64,000 bases of DNA from Pelagimonas sp. (GTDB lineage: Bacteria > Pseudomonadota > Alphaproteobacteria > Rhodobacterales > Rhodobacteraceae), in the NCBI GenBank assembly GCA_025210345.1, contig JAOARX010000013.1:1-64000 (forward strand), written 5' to 3'. The notes beneath the pieces were generated by a model. It was not told the DNA's origin. It saw nothing but the letters and a program-made list of their open reading frames with translations, and ran no database searches. The translations under genes were made by a program, and so were the position numbers. This document shows positions 26,241-36,421 of this stretch, in pieces (positions within the stretch are counted from its first letter, which is position 1; each line of letters starts with the position of its first letter).

Positions 26241-27107
26241 ATGCAAATCTTACTCCTGTCGCTATTGGGGCTTGGGATGGCATCGCTCATTCTTGGCAGT
26301 GCCGATGACAGCGATGGGGACGGGTCCACAGATCAGGGGAGCAGCGACCTGCCAGAAGATGGCCGTTTCCTGGACATCAAGGTGTCCGGCGGGCATGACC
26401 TTGTTGATCTCGGGGTGGGCAACACTCCCGCGCGTGTTTCGGGTAGCGCTGGCCATGATACGATCCTTTCGGGGGGCGGGGAGGATACGATTTACGGTGG
26501 GCGCGGCAATGATAGCGTCACCACCGGTGACGGGGACGATCGTGTCACCCTTGCCGACGGGAGCGATTATTGGGGGGATCTGATCGCGGGCAATGGCCCA
26601 AGTATGACTGGTGATGATTTTGTGCGTGGTGGCGAAGGGGATGACACGCTCATCAGTCATGGGGGCGCGGATACGATTTTTGGTGACACTGGGGATGACG
26701 TGCTTGACGGGCGCGAGAGCGCGCAGGCGTCCAACGGCAGGGGCCTGTTTGAGGACAGCCTGACCGCCGGATCGGGGGATGACCTGATTTACGCCGATGA
26801 CGGCGACCGGGTCAGCGCTGGCAAAGGGGCGGACACGATCCACGCGGACCTGACCGTTGGCGCGGCAAGTGGGGTCGCATGGGATGCGGCGCGGGATTGG
26901 GCCCCCATCCAGCTAAGTGATTTTGACCCTGCCGAAGATCTGCTGATCATCGACCTGCCGGATCACGAACCCCTGGGCCTTCAGGACATGCGATACACCG
27001 GCACCAACGGGGATGAGATCACTCTGGTTCTGGGGGGCTATCAATTGGCGACCCTGAGCGGGGTTCGTTTCGAAGACCTTGGCAGCACGAATTTCGCCCT
27101 GCGCTAG
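26241..27107 (+). CDS. RTX-repeat calcium-binding protein with N-terminal hydrophobic segment
   Basis: It has 288 residues. Residues 1-20 (MQILLLSLLGLGMASLILGS) form a hydrophobic anchor or signal, followed by an Asp/Gly/Ser-rich stretch. From about 60 to 205 come glycine-aspartate nonapeptide repeats (for example GGRGNDSVT, GEGDDTLIS, GDTGDDVLDG) that bind calcium as a beta-roll. The C-terminal part DFDPAEDLLIIDLP resembles the end region of RTX proteins. The ATG at 26241 is chosen over a GTG at 26232. A relative lies at 62740. Confidence 0.8.
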   Translation: MQILLLSLLGLGMASLILGSADDSDGDGSTDQGSSDLPEDGRFLDIKVSGGHDLVDLGVGNTPARVSGSAGHDTILSGGGEDTIYGGRGNDSVTTGDGDDRVTLADGSDYWGDLIAGNGPSMTGDDFVRGGEGDDTLISHGGADTIFGDTGDDVLDGRESAQASNGRGLFEDSLTAGSGDDLIYADDGDRVSAGKGADTIHADLTVGAASGVAWDAARDWAPIQLSDFDPAEDLLIIDLPDHEPLGLQDMRYTGTNGDEITLVLGGYQLATLSGVRFEDLGSTNFALR

Positions 27108-27234
27108 GGCGGGCTACCCGCGCTGAGGGGCAGACATCGGCAGCGCCGCAAAGCAAACAGGCCTCCCGGATCGGACGGCCTGAAAGAAACCAGTTGCGCC
27201 TGTTGCGCGCCCGATATGCGCCGGACCGGGGGTA

Positions 27235-28752
27235 TCAGTTTTCGGCCAGTTTCTGGCTGACGATCTGGTTCACCGCTTTCGGGTTGGCCTTGCCGCCGGT
27301 GGCTTTCATCACCTGACCCACAAACCAGCCCGCAAGTTTCGGATTTTGCTTGGCTTTTTCAACCTGCGCCGGGTTGGCGGCTATGATGTCGTCCACGGCG
27401 GCCTCAATTGCGCCGGTGTCGGTCACCTGCTTCATGCCGCGCTCTTCGACGATCTTTTCGGGGTCGCCGCCTTCGGAATAGACGATCTCAAACAGGTCCT
27501 TGGCGATCTTCCCGCTGATGGCGTCGGACTTGATCAGCTTGATCACACCGGCCAGTTGCGCCGGGCTCACCGGGCTGTCGGTGATGTCTTTCTCGTCTTT
27601 CTTAAGCCGGCCAAACAGCTCGTTGATGACCCAGTTCGCCGCCAGTTTGCCGTCGCCTGCGTCCTCTGCAACCGCTTCAAAGTAATCGGCATTGACCACA
27701 TCTGCGGTCAGGACATTGGCGTCATATTCCGACAGGCCGTAATCGCCCACAAAGCGCGCTTTCTTGGCGTCTGGCAGTTCCGGCAGCGATGCGGCGATAT
27801 CGTCAACCCAAGCCTGTTCGATTTCCAGCGGAAGCAGATCAGGGCAGGGGAAATAGCGATAATCATGCGCTTCTTCTTTTGAGCGCATCGACCGGGTTTC
27901 GTTCTTGTCCGGGTCATACAGGCGGGTTTCCTGCACGACTTCACCCCCACCTTCGACGATTTTGATCTGGCGCTCGGCCTCGACCATGATCGCGGCCTGG
28001 ATAAAGCGCATTGAGTTCATGTTCTTGATCTCGCAGCGCGTCCCCAGATGCGAGAAATCGCCGGTTTCGCGGAATTTCCCATAGGCGCCCGGCAGGCAGA
28101 TCGACACGTTCACATCGGCGCGCAGGTTGCCGTTTTGCATGTTGCCGTCGCAGGTTCCCAGATAGCGCAGGATCTGGCGCAGTTTGCCCACATAGGCCGC
28201 GGCCTCTTCGGGGCTGCGAATGTCGGGGCGCGACACGATCTCCATCAGCGCCACACCGGTGCGGTTCAGATCGACAAAGGACATATGCGGATCCATGTCG
28301 TGGATCGATTTTCCGGCATCCTGTTCAACGTGAATACGTTCTACACGGACCATGCGCGCAATGCCGGGTTCCAGATCGACAAGGATCTCACCTTCGCCAA
28401 CAAGCGGATGATAAAGCTGGGAAATCTGGTAGCCCTGTGGAAGGTCCGGATAGAAGTAATTCTTGCGGTCAAACGCGCTGGTCAGGTTGATTTCGGCCTT
28501 GAGCCCCAGACCCGTCCGCACCGCCTGTTCGATGCAATACTCATTGATCACGGGCAGCATGCCGGGCATGGCCGCATCGATGAAGGACACGTTCGAATTG
28601 GGTTCGGCACCGAATTGGGTCGAGGCACCCGAGAACAGTTTGGCCTTTGATGCCACCTGCGCATGCACCTCCATGCCGATGACCAGTTCCCAGTCATGTT
28701 TGGCGCCCGCGATCACCTTGGGCTTGGGGGCTTCGAAACTCAGATCCAGCAT
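27235..28752 (-). CDS. gatB: Aspartyl/glutamyl-tRNA(Asn/Gln) amidotransferase subunit B
   Basis: With GatA and GatC it converts Glu-tRNA(Gln) to Gln-tRNA(Gln). The 505 residues contain the kinase-like core ([38 protein letters not shown]) and a helical YqeY-like tail ending [17 protein letters not shown]. The ATG at 28752 begins just before conserved sequence; the open frame continues upstream to 29064 but only in the shadow of the next gene. GatA and GatC are not in the window. Confidence 0.97.
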   Translation of the reverse strand: MLDLSFEAPKPKVIAGAKHDWELVIGMEVHAQVASKAKLFSGASTQFGAEPNSNVSFIDAAMPGMLPVINEYCIEQAVRTGLGLKAEINLTSAFDRKNYFYPDLPQGYQISQLYHPLVGEGEILVDLEPGIARMVRVERIHVEQDAGKSIHDMDPHMSFVDLNRTGVALMEIVSRPDIRSPEEAAAYVGKLRQILRYLGTCDGNMQNGNLRADVNVSICLPGAYGKFRETGDFSHLGTRCEIKNMNSMRFIQAAIMVEAERQIKIVEGGGEVVQETRLYDPDKNETRSMRSKEEAHDYRYFPCPDLLPLEIEQAWVDDIAASLPELPDAKKARFVGDYGLSEYDANVLTADVVNADYFEAVAEDAGDGKLAANWVINELFGRLKKDEKDITDSPVSPAQLAGVIKLIKSDAISGKIAKDLFEIVYSEGGDPEKIVEERGMKQVTDTGAIEAAVDDIIAANPAQVEKAKQNPKLAGWFVGQVMKATGGKANPKAVNQIVSQKLAEN

Positions 28753-28843
28753 GTCCGCTCCTTGAATGAATTGGGGTTGGTCTAATTCAGCTAAGGGCAG
28801 GGGGCAAGACCCTGAACGCGGCTTCACGCCGCGAAGGGGAATG

Positions 28844-30130
28844 TCAGGCGACCTTGATGCCTTCGGGGCGGAAATACACACGCTGTTCGCCGGACAGGAC
28901 CGGTTCGAAATGCTGTGCAAGCGTCGAAAGCGCGCGTTTTGATCCCAGGTCAGAGTGGCCAGTGGCATCGCCCTGCGCAAACGGCGGTCCCCCAAGGCCC
29001 CGGGGTGGGCGGCTTCCCTGGCAGGGAGAGGGGGCATCGGCCCAGATCCGGGGGTGAATTTCATGCAGGTGATCGCGGGCGATCCAGTTGAAACAATCCG
29101 CCAGACGGCGGGCGTTGGCCTCGGAATGATCCCCCTGGGCCAGCGTATACCCCGTGAAGGCCGCCAAGAGGTTCACCACATGCTGATCGTGGTTGCGCTG
29201 TAGAATGTCGTGCAGGCCTTCGACAAACAGGTCTGTCTCTAACCGTCGCGCCGCATCGGCGTTTTGCTGCAAGGCCCCAAGATAGACCCACGAATAGGCC
29301 CCCGTTCCCCAGATGTCGCGCACTTGGCGATAGGTCCGCCGCGCCATGACGTCCAGCATCTCCCAGCTGCCATAGTGATCCGGCAGCAGATCCCGGCCAA
29401 AGTGCATCATGTGTTCTGGTCCGCGCGGGTCAAGTTCGATCAGGTCTTCATAGTCGTCCTGAAGCCGCGCACGCGGGTTGGGATCGCCCGACAAAAGCGC
29501 ACAGCGCGCCTTGGCATAGAGCGCCGAGTTCTGCTGAAACGGGTCGAACTGGTCCAACAGTTCGGTGGCGCGGGCCAGATGGGCCTTGCGCGCGTTTGCA
29601 CGCAGGTCGCTTTGGTGATCTTGCGCCATGTGGCCGCGCCAGGCTTCGGCGGTGTCCACATGCGCCATGACCACAACCTGCGTCACGGCCAGACTGCCGG
29701 GATAATCGCTTAGGGCGGTCTCAAGCATTTTAATCGCGGCCATGGCGCGTTCCGGGGCATTGTCATGCGCTGCAGAGCGGGCCGCGGATACGGCGTCTTC
29801 GCGCGCGCCTTGGGACAAAAGCTCGGCTTGCAAGCGCAGACCCGGAGTCAATCTGCGCGCCTGGTCTGTCTCCTGGATCTCTGCCACCAGGCTGTCCCAC
29901 CCCTCCTGTCGCGCCAGATGCCGACCCCGCGCCAGCAGCATTTCGCTTTGCTGCATGTCGGGCGTCGGATTGCGTAGGGGAATGTCAATGCGGCCAACAA
30001 GAATTTCCTCAGAGAAGTTGCGAACATTGGGCGCCTGAGACCCCTGGGGCGATGCCCGAAAACGAAAGGCGCCAGCCCGGGTTTGGTTCGGAGCAGAGCG
30101 AAGGGCGGAAAGGCGTGCAAGTTTTGACAT
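28844..30130 (-). CDS. Helical-repeat hypothetical protein
   Basis: I do not recognise this 428-residue cytoplasmic protein. It is rich in Ala, Leu, Arg and Asp with helix pairs around residues 100-330 that look TPR-like (for example [19 protein letters not shown]). There is no signal or membrane segment. A stretch near residue 375, [12 protein letters not shown], is a loop. The ATG at 30130 is used; the frame extends to a TTG at 30160. No good ribosome site is visible. It may be cotranscribed with gatB (91-base gap). Confidence 0.65.
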   Translation of the reverse strand: MSKLARLSALRSAPNQTRAGAFRFRASPQGSQAPNVRNFSEEILVGRIDIPLRNPTPDMQQSEMLLARGRHLARQEGWDSLVAEIQETDQARRLTPGLRLQAELLSQGAREDAVSAARSAAHDNAPERAMAAIKMLETALSDYPGSLAVTQVVVMAHVDTAEAWRGHMAQDHQSDLRANARKAHLARATELLDQFDPFQQNSALYAKARCALLSGDPNPRARLQDDYEDLIELDPRGPEHMMHFGRDLLPDHYGSWEMLDVMARRTYRQVRDIWGTGAYSWVYLGALQQNADAARRLETDLFVEGLHDILQRNHDQHVVNLLAAFTGYTLAQGDHSEANARRLADCFNWIARDHLHEIHPRIWADAPSPCQGSRPPRGLGGPPFAQGDATGHSDLGSKRALSTLAQHFEPVLSGEQRVYFRPEGIKVA

Positions 30131-30320
30131 AACGCCAAGATCCCTGCCGAATACGGCCAAAACAGGGCGCGATGCGGGAGCGCATTGGGTGTTCTTTCGG
30201 CAATGCCAAGATGTTAACCATGACTTGGGAACGGGGTGTTATCGTTCGCGAAACAAAGCGGGGTTTGCAGCGTGAATTGCAACCTTGAAATGTAAGGGTC
30301 TGGGGGGCATCCTCTTGTAC

Positions 30321-31070
30321 ATGTTTCTACGTGCAGCCGTGGTTTTGGCCGTTTTGGCCACGCCGATTCTGGCGCAACCCGACCCGTTCCCGCGGCCGGC
30401 GCCAGATGCCGTGTCCCCACAGGCAGTGCCGATTTCGCTACGGCCCCAGGTGCGCCCCCGGCTGCGGCGCGTGACGATCCCGACCGCACGCTGGGACAAG
30501 ATCAAGGGAAGCCGCAGCTGGACCAGGGCGGTTTTGTCCTCTCTGCGCGGGCATGCGCATCGGCTGACAGAACTGACCCCGCGCGACATCACAGATTACT
30601 GCCCCGCCTATCCCACCGCCAGCCGCGCGGACCGCGAAGCCTTTTGGGTCGGCCTTGTGTCGTCGCTTGCCTGGCACGAAAGCACGCATCGGCCAGCGGC
30701 GGTCGGCGGTGGGGGGCGCTGGTATGGCTTGGTGCAGATCTACCCCGATACGGCCCGACGCTATGGGTGCAAAGCCAAAAGCGGTGCGGCCCTCAAAGAT
30801 CCCGAAGACAACCTGCGCTGCGGGTTGCGCATCATGGCGGTAACCGTGCCTCGTGATATGGTGATATCGCGCAATATGCGGGGTGTCGCGGCGGATTGGG
30901 GACCGTTTCACTCCAAACGCAAACGGCAAGACATGATGGCCTGGACCCGGTCACAGCCCTATTGTTCCGGGCTTTCGCGCTCATTGCGACCGGTGGCGCG
31001 GCCGCGACCCGACCCAACCCCCGCTGCTCCGCCGGATACTATCGACACGCCAGATACAAGCGCTAGCTGA
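30321..31070 (+). CDS. Exported lytic-transglycosylase-like (SLT fold) protein
   Basis: It has 249 residues. A signal peptide (MFLRAAVVLAVLATPILA) precedes a proline-rich linker and a lysozyme-like domain at about 90-225. That domain has the probable catalytic glutamate in SSLAWHESTHRPAAVG, the SLT-like GRWYGLVQIYPDTARRYG and paired cysteines. The tail is Pro/Asp-rich. It should cleave peptidoglycan glycan strands in the periplasm. The frame opens upstream with a TTG at 30285, but the ATG at 30321 starts exactly at the signal peptide. Confidence 0.82.
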   Translation: MFLRAAVVLAVLATPILAQPDPFPRPAPDAVSPQAVPISLRPQVRPRLRRVTIPTARWDKIKGSRSWTRAVLSSLRGHAHRLTELTPRDITDYCPAYPTASRADREAFWVGLVSSLAWHESTHRPAAVGGGGRWYGLVQIYPDTARRYGCKAKSGAALKDPEDNLRCGLRIMAVTVPRDMVISRNMRGVAADWGPFHSKRKRQDMMAWTRSQPYCSGLSRSLRPVARPRPDPTPAAPPDTIDTPDTSAS

Positions 31071-31076
31071 CCTAGG

Positions 31077-31958
31077 TCAGACCCTGAGCCAGTGCGGCCT
31101 ACGCGTTGTATCCACCAGCGAAACAGGCGCGTGCCCCCCGCCAAGCGCCAGCGTTGCCTCTCTCAGCATGCTGATCCCCTCCTCGGACTTCACAGGCAAT
31201 GCGCTGGCTGAGATCGGTTCGCCAATGGTGATGCGAAACGGTTGGCGGCCCTTGTTCAGGGTCTCGTGAAACAGGGTGATATCGCGCAACGTCGGGTGGA
31301 TCAGATCGAACAGGTAGAACAGCGCAGAATTGCGCGCCCGGATGTTCACCGGAATCACCGGGAGATCGAATTTGCGCGCAATCATCGCGGCGCTCGCCAT
31401 CCAAGGCCGTTCGTGCAGGCTTAGCCCACGCCGTTTGGCAAGTCGTCCGGAGGGAAAGATCACCCCCAGACGCCCTTGGGCAACGGCCTTGCGGGCATAG
31501 GCCATGGTCGCGCGGGTTTTGCCGTGGCTGCGCTTTTCCCGACGCCATTCAACAGGGGCAATCATCGTGTCGAACTGGGGCAGCACGCGGATGATGTCGT
31601 GATTGGCAAAGTAATAGGCATCCGGCCGCAGCGCCCCGATGGCGTGGTGCAACAAGATACCATCGGCGATGCCTGTCGGGTGGTTGGCCACGATCAGCGC
31701 GGCGCCCTGTCGTGGTATATGGTCCTGGCCGGTGATCTCGACATCGCGGGCCAGCATCGCCCCCATGGTGGTCATGATCTCGGGGGCGCTCAGATCCCGA
31801 AGCGCAGCCCCCACTTTCAGCGTCTTGTCATAGCCCAGCATCGCGTTCAAAACCCCGCGTAGAACGGGCACGCCGGGGCGGACAGAATACAGCCAGGGTG
31901 CGCGTTCTTCGATCAGCGGGTCAATGCGGTCCTTCATACCGCAAAACAGATCACACAT
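31077..31958 (-). CDS. Acyltransferase of the PlsC/lysophospholipid type
   Basis: The roughly 293-residue protein has the PlsC-like block NHPTGIADG (with the HX5D variant of the usual HX4D) near residue 90. The later blocks GVIFPSGRLAKRRG and PVIPVNIRARNS correspond to the substrate and phosphate-binding motifs. It is probably membrane-associated and acylates a lysophospholipid or ornithine-lipid-like acceptor. Start choices are the ATGs at 31958 or 31937; no ribosome site decides. It converges on the SLT-like gene 6 bases away. Confidence 0.78.
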   Translation of the reverse strand: MCDLFCGMKDRIDPLIEERAPWLYSVRPGVPVLRGVLNAMLGYDKTLKVGAALRDLSAPEIMTTMGAMLARDVEITGQDHIPRQGAALIVANHPTGIADGILLHHAIGALRPDAYYFANHDIIRVLPQFDTMIAPVEWRREKRSHGKTRATMAYARKAVAQGRLGVIFPSGRLAKRRGLSLHERPWMASAAMIARKFDLPVIPVNIRARNSALFYLFDLIHPTLRDITLFHETLNKGRQPFRITIGEPISASALPVKSEEGISMLREATLALGGGHAPVSLVDTTRRPHWLRV

Positions 31959-32004
31959 GCGTATCAACGGTGTGACAGATAGGTAAGGGGTTTATGTCAC
32001 CGTG

Positions 32005-32433
32005 CTACATCAGCACGAAATGGTGGCGCTGCGTGGGGATGCCCCGCGCCTCAAAGGCCTGTTGCAGCTCTTCCCACGGTGGCAGCGCATCCTGGGGAAG
32101 GCTCAGCCTGCGGCCACTGTCCAGCACCAGCCGCACGCGGATGGAAAAGTCCAGACGGGTCTCGAACCGCACCTTCTCCAGCCGTTGAAGGGCCACCTCG
32201 CCCTCGGCCCGGCCCGAGTGCCAACGCAGCATCGTGTCATCCAGAGCAAGGCCCGCCCGGCGGTTGCGGGCATAGTCCAAGGCTGCGGGGGCCGTAAAGG
32301 CCAACAGCACCGCGACAATCCAATCCGCCGCCTGCAAAAACACCCACAGCCCCAGGATCGCCAGCCAGACCCCCAGCAAGATCAGCGCCGCACGGGGTTT
32401 TCGAGCGGATGTCTCATGGTGCAGAGGGGTCAT
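32005..32433 (-). CDS. Small membrane protein, two transmembrane helices plus soluble tail
   Basis: It has 142 residues with a close pair of hydrophobic helices (about 14-34 and 36-52) and a cytoplasmic domain of beta-strand and basic character (LRWHSGRAEGEVALQRLEKV...). The layout recalls bacterial PH-like (YdbS/YcxB type) proteins but I cannot assign it. It overlaps the SDR gene by ATGA and has GGGGGAAG before the ATG at 32433. Confidence 0.7.
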   Translation of the reverse strand: MTPLHHETSARKPRAALILLGVWLAILGLWVFLQAADWIVAVLLAFTAPAALDYARNRRAGLALDDTMLRWHSGRAEGEVALQRLEKVRFETRLDFSIRVRLVLDSGRRLSLPQDALPPWEELQQAFEARGIPTQRHHFVLM

Positions 32434-33173
32434 CTTCCCCCTGCCACGTCCAAAAGACTGCGGGTGGTGTATGAGGCCCGTTCGGACAACAGCCACAGGA
32501 TCGCTTCGGCGCATTCCTCTGCGGTGCCCGCGCGCCCCATCGGGGTTCCGGCCCCCAACCGTTCGGCGCGGCCTGGCTGGCCACCTTTTTCATGGATCGC
32601 GGTTTCGATCAGCCCGGGGCGAATGGCGTTCACCCGGATGCCTTCTGCAGCCAGCTCGTCGGCCAATCCCAGGGTAAAGGTATCCATGGCGCCCTTTGAG
32701 GCCGCATAATCAATATATTCATGCGCGCTGCCCAGCTTGGCCGCCACAGAAGACACATTCACGATGGAACCGCCGTGCCCCCAGGTGCGCATCAGCAGCA
32801 CCGATTGCCGCGCAACTTCGATGGCGCCCAACACGTTGGTTGCGAAAATTCCCGCCACCCTGTCCGGAGTCAGCTCTGCGATCGAGGCCTTTTTCCCGAC
32901 AATCCCGGCATTGTTCACCAGACCAACGGGGCCGGGTTTGAGATCGGCGATTTTCTCGAACATCTTTTCGATCTGTTTGGGCTTGGTGAGATCCGCCTTG
33001 ATCACATAGGCCTGCGCCCCCATGGATTCGACCATGGCCGCCGTTTCGTTCGCCCCGTTCAGATCGCTGTTGTAATGCACAACCACCCGGGACCAGCCGG
33101 AAAACCCGGCCATCCGCGCCGTTGCCGCGCCGATACCGGCGCTGGCCCCGGTGACGATCAACAGCCCGCTCAT
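32430..33173 (-). CDS. Short-chain dehydrogenase/reductase
   Basis: The 247 residues form a classical SDR: NAD(P)-binding TGASAGIGAAT at residues 8-18, the NNAG motif, catalytic Ser in NVSSVAA and YxxxK in YIDYAASKGA. A basic residue early in the fold would favour NADPH. The substrate is unknown. It is the middle gene of three that overlap by 4 bases, between a single-pass membrane protein and a two-helix membrane protein, hinting at a membrane-linked role. Confidence 0.85.
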   Translation of the reverse strand: MSGLLIVTGASAGIGAATARMAGFSGWSRVVVHYNSDLNGANETAAMVESMGAQAYVIKADLTKPKQIEKMFEKIADLKPGPVGLVNNAGIVGKKASIAELTPDRVAGIFATNVLGAIEVARQSVLLMRTWGHGGSIVNVSSVAAKLGSAHEYIDYAASKGAMDTFTLGLADELAAEGIRVNAIRPGLIETAIHEKGGQPGRAERLGAGTPMGRAGTAEECAEAILWLLSERASYTTRSLLDVAGGR

Positions 33174-33700
33174 GAGATGCGAAAGGCGCGTTGGATGTCT
33201 TCCAATGCGCTCTTTTGTTTGTGGCTCAAGTGCCCTGTGCCCGCTTTGGCCACGCTTTGAATGATCTCCATCACCTCTGTGAACCCCGCTTGTCCCTGCA
33301 TTTTAAAGTGCCGCTTTGCGAGCCGATCAAGGGCTTGCTCGGGCGTTCCACATTGATCGCAAAGCCAGCGGCCAAACACCACCATTTCTTGTGCCTCCGT
33401 TGCCGAACCCCGCGCCGCGGTCTGTATCGCCGATGTCAAAGCGTCGCTTTGTTCCCGTGTGGGCAGGTCATCCAGCGCAACAAAGGCGCTGCCCAGGCCG
33501 GCCAGCGCCAGCATGGGGTCCTCGACCGCGTCGACCGGATGGACATTTGTCCGCCGCGTAAATCCGAACCGCCGCGCCGCCAGACGCACATCATTGGCCA
33601 TGTCAAACAGATCCTCGGCCGCGTTTGCGCTATTGCGCGCACGGATCAGGAAGAAATAGACAGCCGCCGCTGCCCCGGCCAGTGCGATGACAATATGCAT
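33170..33700 (-). CDS. Single-pass membrane protein, unknown
   Basis: It has 176 residues with one N-terminal helix (MHIVIALAGAAAAVYFFLI) and a helical cytoplasmic domain carrying WLCDQC. The helices around residues 65-160 vaguely resemble TerB-like bundles, but this is not a firm match. AAGGATTGATCC precedes the ATG. It is the first gene of the overlapping trio with the SDR gene. Confidence 0.7.
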   Translation of the reverse strand: MHIVIALAGAAAAVYFFLIRARNSANAAEDLFDMANDVRLAARRFGFTRRTNVHPVDAVEDPMLALAGLGSAFVALDDLPTREQSDALTSAIQTAARGSATEAQEMVVFGRWLCDQCGTPEQALDRLAKRHFKMQGQAGFTEVMEIIQSVAKAGTGHLSHKQKSALEDIQRAFRIS

Positions 33701-33753
33701 GGATCAATCCTTAAATCGGTACAATACAGGATCGCACCATTGCAGGCCGGGGT

Positions 33754-36327
33754 TTATTGCGCAAGCAGCCTGCCCACCATCTCAGAGACATCGCGCGATA
33801 GATTGTCTTTGCCCTGAATGCGCTCCAGTTGGCTGCGCATTTGATCTTGTCGGTGGGTGTCATACCGCTTCCAGGTTTGGAAGGCGCTGCACAGGCGGGC
33901 GGTTGTCTGCGGGTTCAGGTCGTCCAGCTTGATCAGCCAGTCCGCAAGCAGCCGATAGCCCGCCCCGTCGCCGCGATGGAACCCGCCGTGATGCATGGCA
34001 AGCGCCCCCAGCGTAGCGCGAAAGCGGTTGGGGTTTTTCATATCGAAATCAGCGTGTTCCGTCAGCGTCTTTGCGCGATCCACCGATTGGTCGGGTTGGC
34101 TGGCGGTGATTTGCAGACCAAACCATTTGTCCATCACCAGACGGTCCTGTTTCCACTGGTCATAGAAGGCCGCGACATAGTCCTGGCCGGTCTTCAGATC
34201 ATAGCGGATCAGGCAGCTTAGCGCCGAAAGCTGCTGGGTCATATTGTCGGCGGCTTGATACTGTTTGGCGGCGGTTTTGCCCCAGTCCATGCGGCTTTGC
34301 ATGTTCAGCACCGCGGCGCCCAGGGCGCGTTTGCCGGATTGCTCGGCATTGGGTTGGAAGGGAGCGGAGATGGCCACGTCTTCGGCCAGATGGGGCAGAT
34401 CGGCCTGCCAAAGTTCGGCGCGTGCCTGCAGATGGGCTTCGCGCACCGCGTGGATCATATCAGGGTCGGGGGTGATGCCCTGTTCAAACAGCATCTGTGC
34501 CATTTCGCTGTCGCCCGGCAGGCCCAGCAGCAACGCGCGATAGGCCGGATCAAGCCCGGTATCGCGGATCACGCCGCGCAGCGCCTCAAGCCAGGCGCGG
34601 TCCGGCCCCTGGCTGGGATCGGTGATCGCGTTGAACAGCGATGCCCGCGCCAGATCGCGCGAGGCCTCCCAACGGGTGAAGGTGTCGGTGTCGTGCTCCA
34701 GCAGGAACAGGCGCTCTTCGCGGCTGATGTCGCGTTCCAACACGATGGGTGCCGAAAACCCGCGCAAAAGCGAGGGGACAGGTTTCGCGGTAAGGCCCTC
34801 AAAGCTGAAGCTTTGTTTTTCGTTATTAAATTCAAGGGTCTGGGTTGGCAAGATCTCATCGCCATTTGCCCCCAAAAGCCCCATGGCCATGGGGATCACC
34901 TGCGGATCTTTGCGGTCTTGTCCCGGCGTGGGCGGGGTGTGCTGTTCGAATGTCAGCGTATAGGTCCCATCCTGCCAGGCCTCGCTGACCGATACGCGCG
35001 GGGTGCCGGATTGGGAATACCAGCGTTTGAACTGGCTCAGATCGCGGCCCGTGGTGTCTTCGAACACGCGCAGCCAATCTTCGATGGTGGCCGCATCGCC
35101 ATCGTGACGTTCAAAATACAGATCCAGCGCCCGGGCATAGGCCTCATCCCCGACGAGCGCCTTGAGCATGCCAATGACTTCGGCGCCTTTTTCATAGACG
35201 GTCGCTGTGTAGAAGTTGTTGATTTCCTGAAAGCTTTCCGGGCGAACCGGATGCGACAGCGGTCCTTGATCCTCGGGGAACTGACGCGCGCGCAGGGCCA
35301 GAACGTTTTCGATACGGGCCACCGGCGCGCTGCGCATGTCACCGGTGAACTGCTGGTCGCGAAAGACGGTCAGCCCCTCCTTGAGACACAGCTGAAACCA
35401 ATCCCGGCAGGTGATGCGGTTGCCCGTCCAGTTGTGGAAATATTCATGGGCGATAATGGCTTCGATCCGTTCGAAATTCGCGTCGGTCGAGGTCTCGGGC
35501 GAGGCAAGAACACAAGACGAGTTGAAAATATTCAGCCCCTTGTTCTCCATGGCGCCCATATTGAAATCATCCACCGCAACAATGTTGAAAATATCCAAGT
35601 CATATTCGCGACCATAGGCATCCTCATCCCAGGTCATCGAGGCCTTCAGCGCCTCCATCCCAAAGGCGCATTTTTCTTCGTCCCCCGGACGCACCCAGAT
35701 GTTCAGCTCGACATCCTTGCCGGATTTGGTTTTGAAACGGTCCGGGTGGTTGATCAGATCACCTGCCACCAGCGCGAATAGATAGGCGGGTTTGGGCCAG
35801 GGATCGTGCCATTCGGCCCAGCCGTCCCCCGCGCCTTGCGGATTGCCGTTGGACAAGAGCACGGGCAAATCGCCCTCGATCCGCACGGTAAAGGTGGACA
35901 TCACATCCGGGCGATCCGGGTAGAAGGTGATCTTGCGAAAGCCCTCGGCCTCACATTGGGTGCAATACATGCCGTTCGACATATACAGCCCCTCCAGGGC
36001 GGTGTTGTGTTCGGGGGCGATTTCGACCTCGCATTCCCACAAGAACGGCCCATTGGGCACCTCGCAGGTCAGACCGCCTTTGGTCATTGCGGGCGTGATT
36101 TCGGACCCATCGATCTGCGCGCTGATCAGGGTCAGCTCTTCGCCATGCAGGAAAAACGGCTGGGCCGGAGCGTTTGGATTAGGGCTGAAATGGATGCGGC
36201 TTTTGACGCGCGTCGCGGTGGGGCTTAGGTCAAACGTCAGGTGAACCGCATCGACAACCCATCCGAAGGCCTTGTAATCTTTCAGGTAAATGGTTTCGGG
36301 CGCATCGGTGGCAGGGATGTTGGACAT
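33754..36327 (-). CDS. pepN: Aminopeptidase N
   Basis: This M1-family zinc aminopeptidase removes N-terminal residues from peptides in the cytoplasm. Its 857 residues compare with about 870 in E. coli. The GAMEN exopeptidase motif (MGAMENKG, near residue 256) and the zinc motif HEYFHNWTGNR (near 293) are intact. It is monocistronic with no signal peptide. Confidence 0.97.
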   Translation of the reverse strand: MSNIPATDAPETIYLKDYKAFGWVVDAVHLTFDLSPTATRVKSRIHFSPNPNAPAQPFFLHGEELTLISAQIDGSEITPAMTKGGLTCEVPNGPFLWECEVEIAPEHNTALEGLYMSNGMYCTQCEAEGFRKITFYPDRPDVMSTFTVRIEGDLPVLLSNGNPQGAGDGWAEWHDPWPKPAYLFALVAGDLINHPDRFKTKSGKDVELNIWVRPGDEEKCAFGMEALKASMTWDEDAYGREYDLDIFNIVAVDDFNMGAMENKGLNIFNSSCVLASPETSTDANFERIEAIIAHEYFHNWTGNRITCRDWFQLCLKEGLTVFRDQQFTGDMRSAPVARIENVLALRARQFPEDQGPLSHPVRPESFQEINNFYTATVYEKGAEVIGMLKALVGDEAYARALDLYFERHDGDAATIEDWLRVFEDTTGRDLSQFKRWYSQSGTPRVSVSEAWQDGTYTLTFEQHTPPTPGQDRKDPQVIPMAMGLLGANGDEILPTQTLEFNNEKQSFSFEGLTAKPVPSLLRGFSAPIVLERDISREERLFLLEHDTDTFTRWEASRDLARASLFNAITDPSQGPDRAWLEALRGVIRDTGLDPAYRALLLGLPGDSEMAQMLFEQGITPDPDMIHAVREAHLQARAELWQADLPHLAEDVAISAPFQPNAEQSGKRALGAAVLNMQSRMDWGKTAAKQYQAADNMTQQLSALSCLIRYDLKTGQDYVAAFYDQWKQDRLVMDKWFGLQITASQPDQSVDRAKTLTEHADFDMKNPNRFRATLGALAMHHGGFHRGDGAGYRLLADWLIKLDDLNPQTTARLCSAFQTWKRYDTHRQDQMRSQLERIQGKDNLSRDVSEMVGRLLAQ

Positions 36328-36421
36328 GGGGCTGACCTTTTAGACAAAAGCGTTTGTCCAAGTGTTAGGCCGCGTGGGCGGGGGCTTCAATGGGGATATG
36401 AAATTGGCGTGGAAATCGCGT

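Noticed and set aside
26460-26860. CRISPR-like or tandem DNA repeat
   Set aside because: The periodicity is the 27-base coding period of RTX nonapeptides, with drifting DNA.
34255-35781. 508-codon plus-strand frame
   Set aside because: Shadow of pepN, which has intact zinc motifs.
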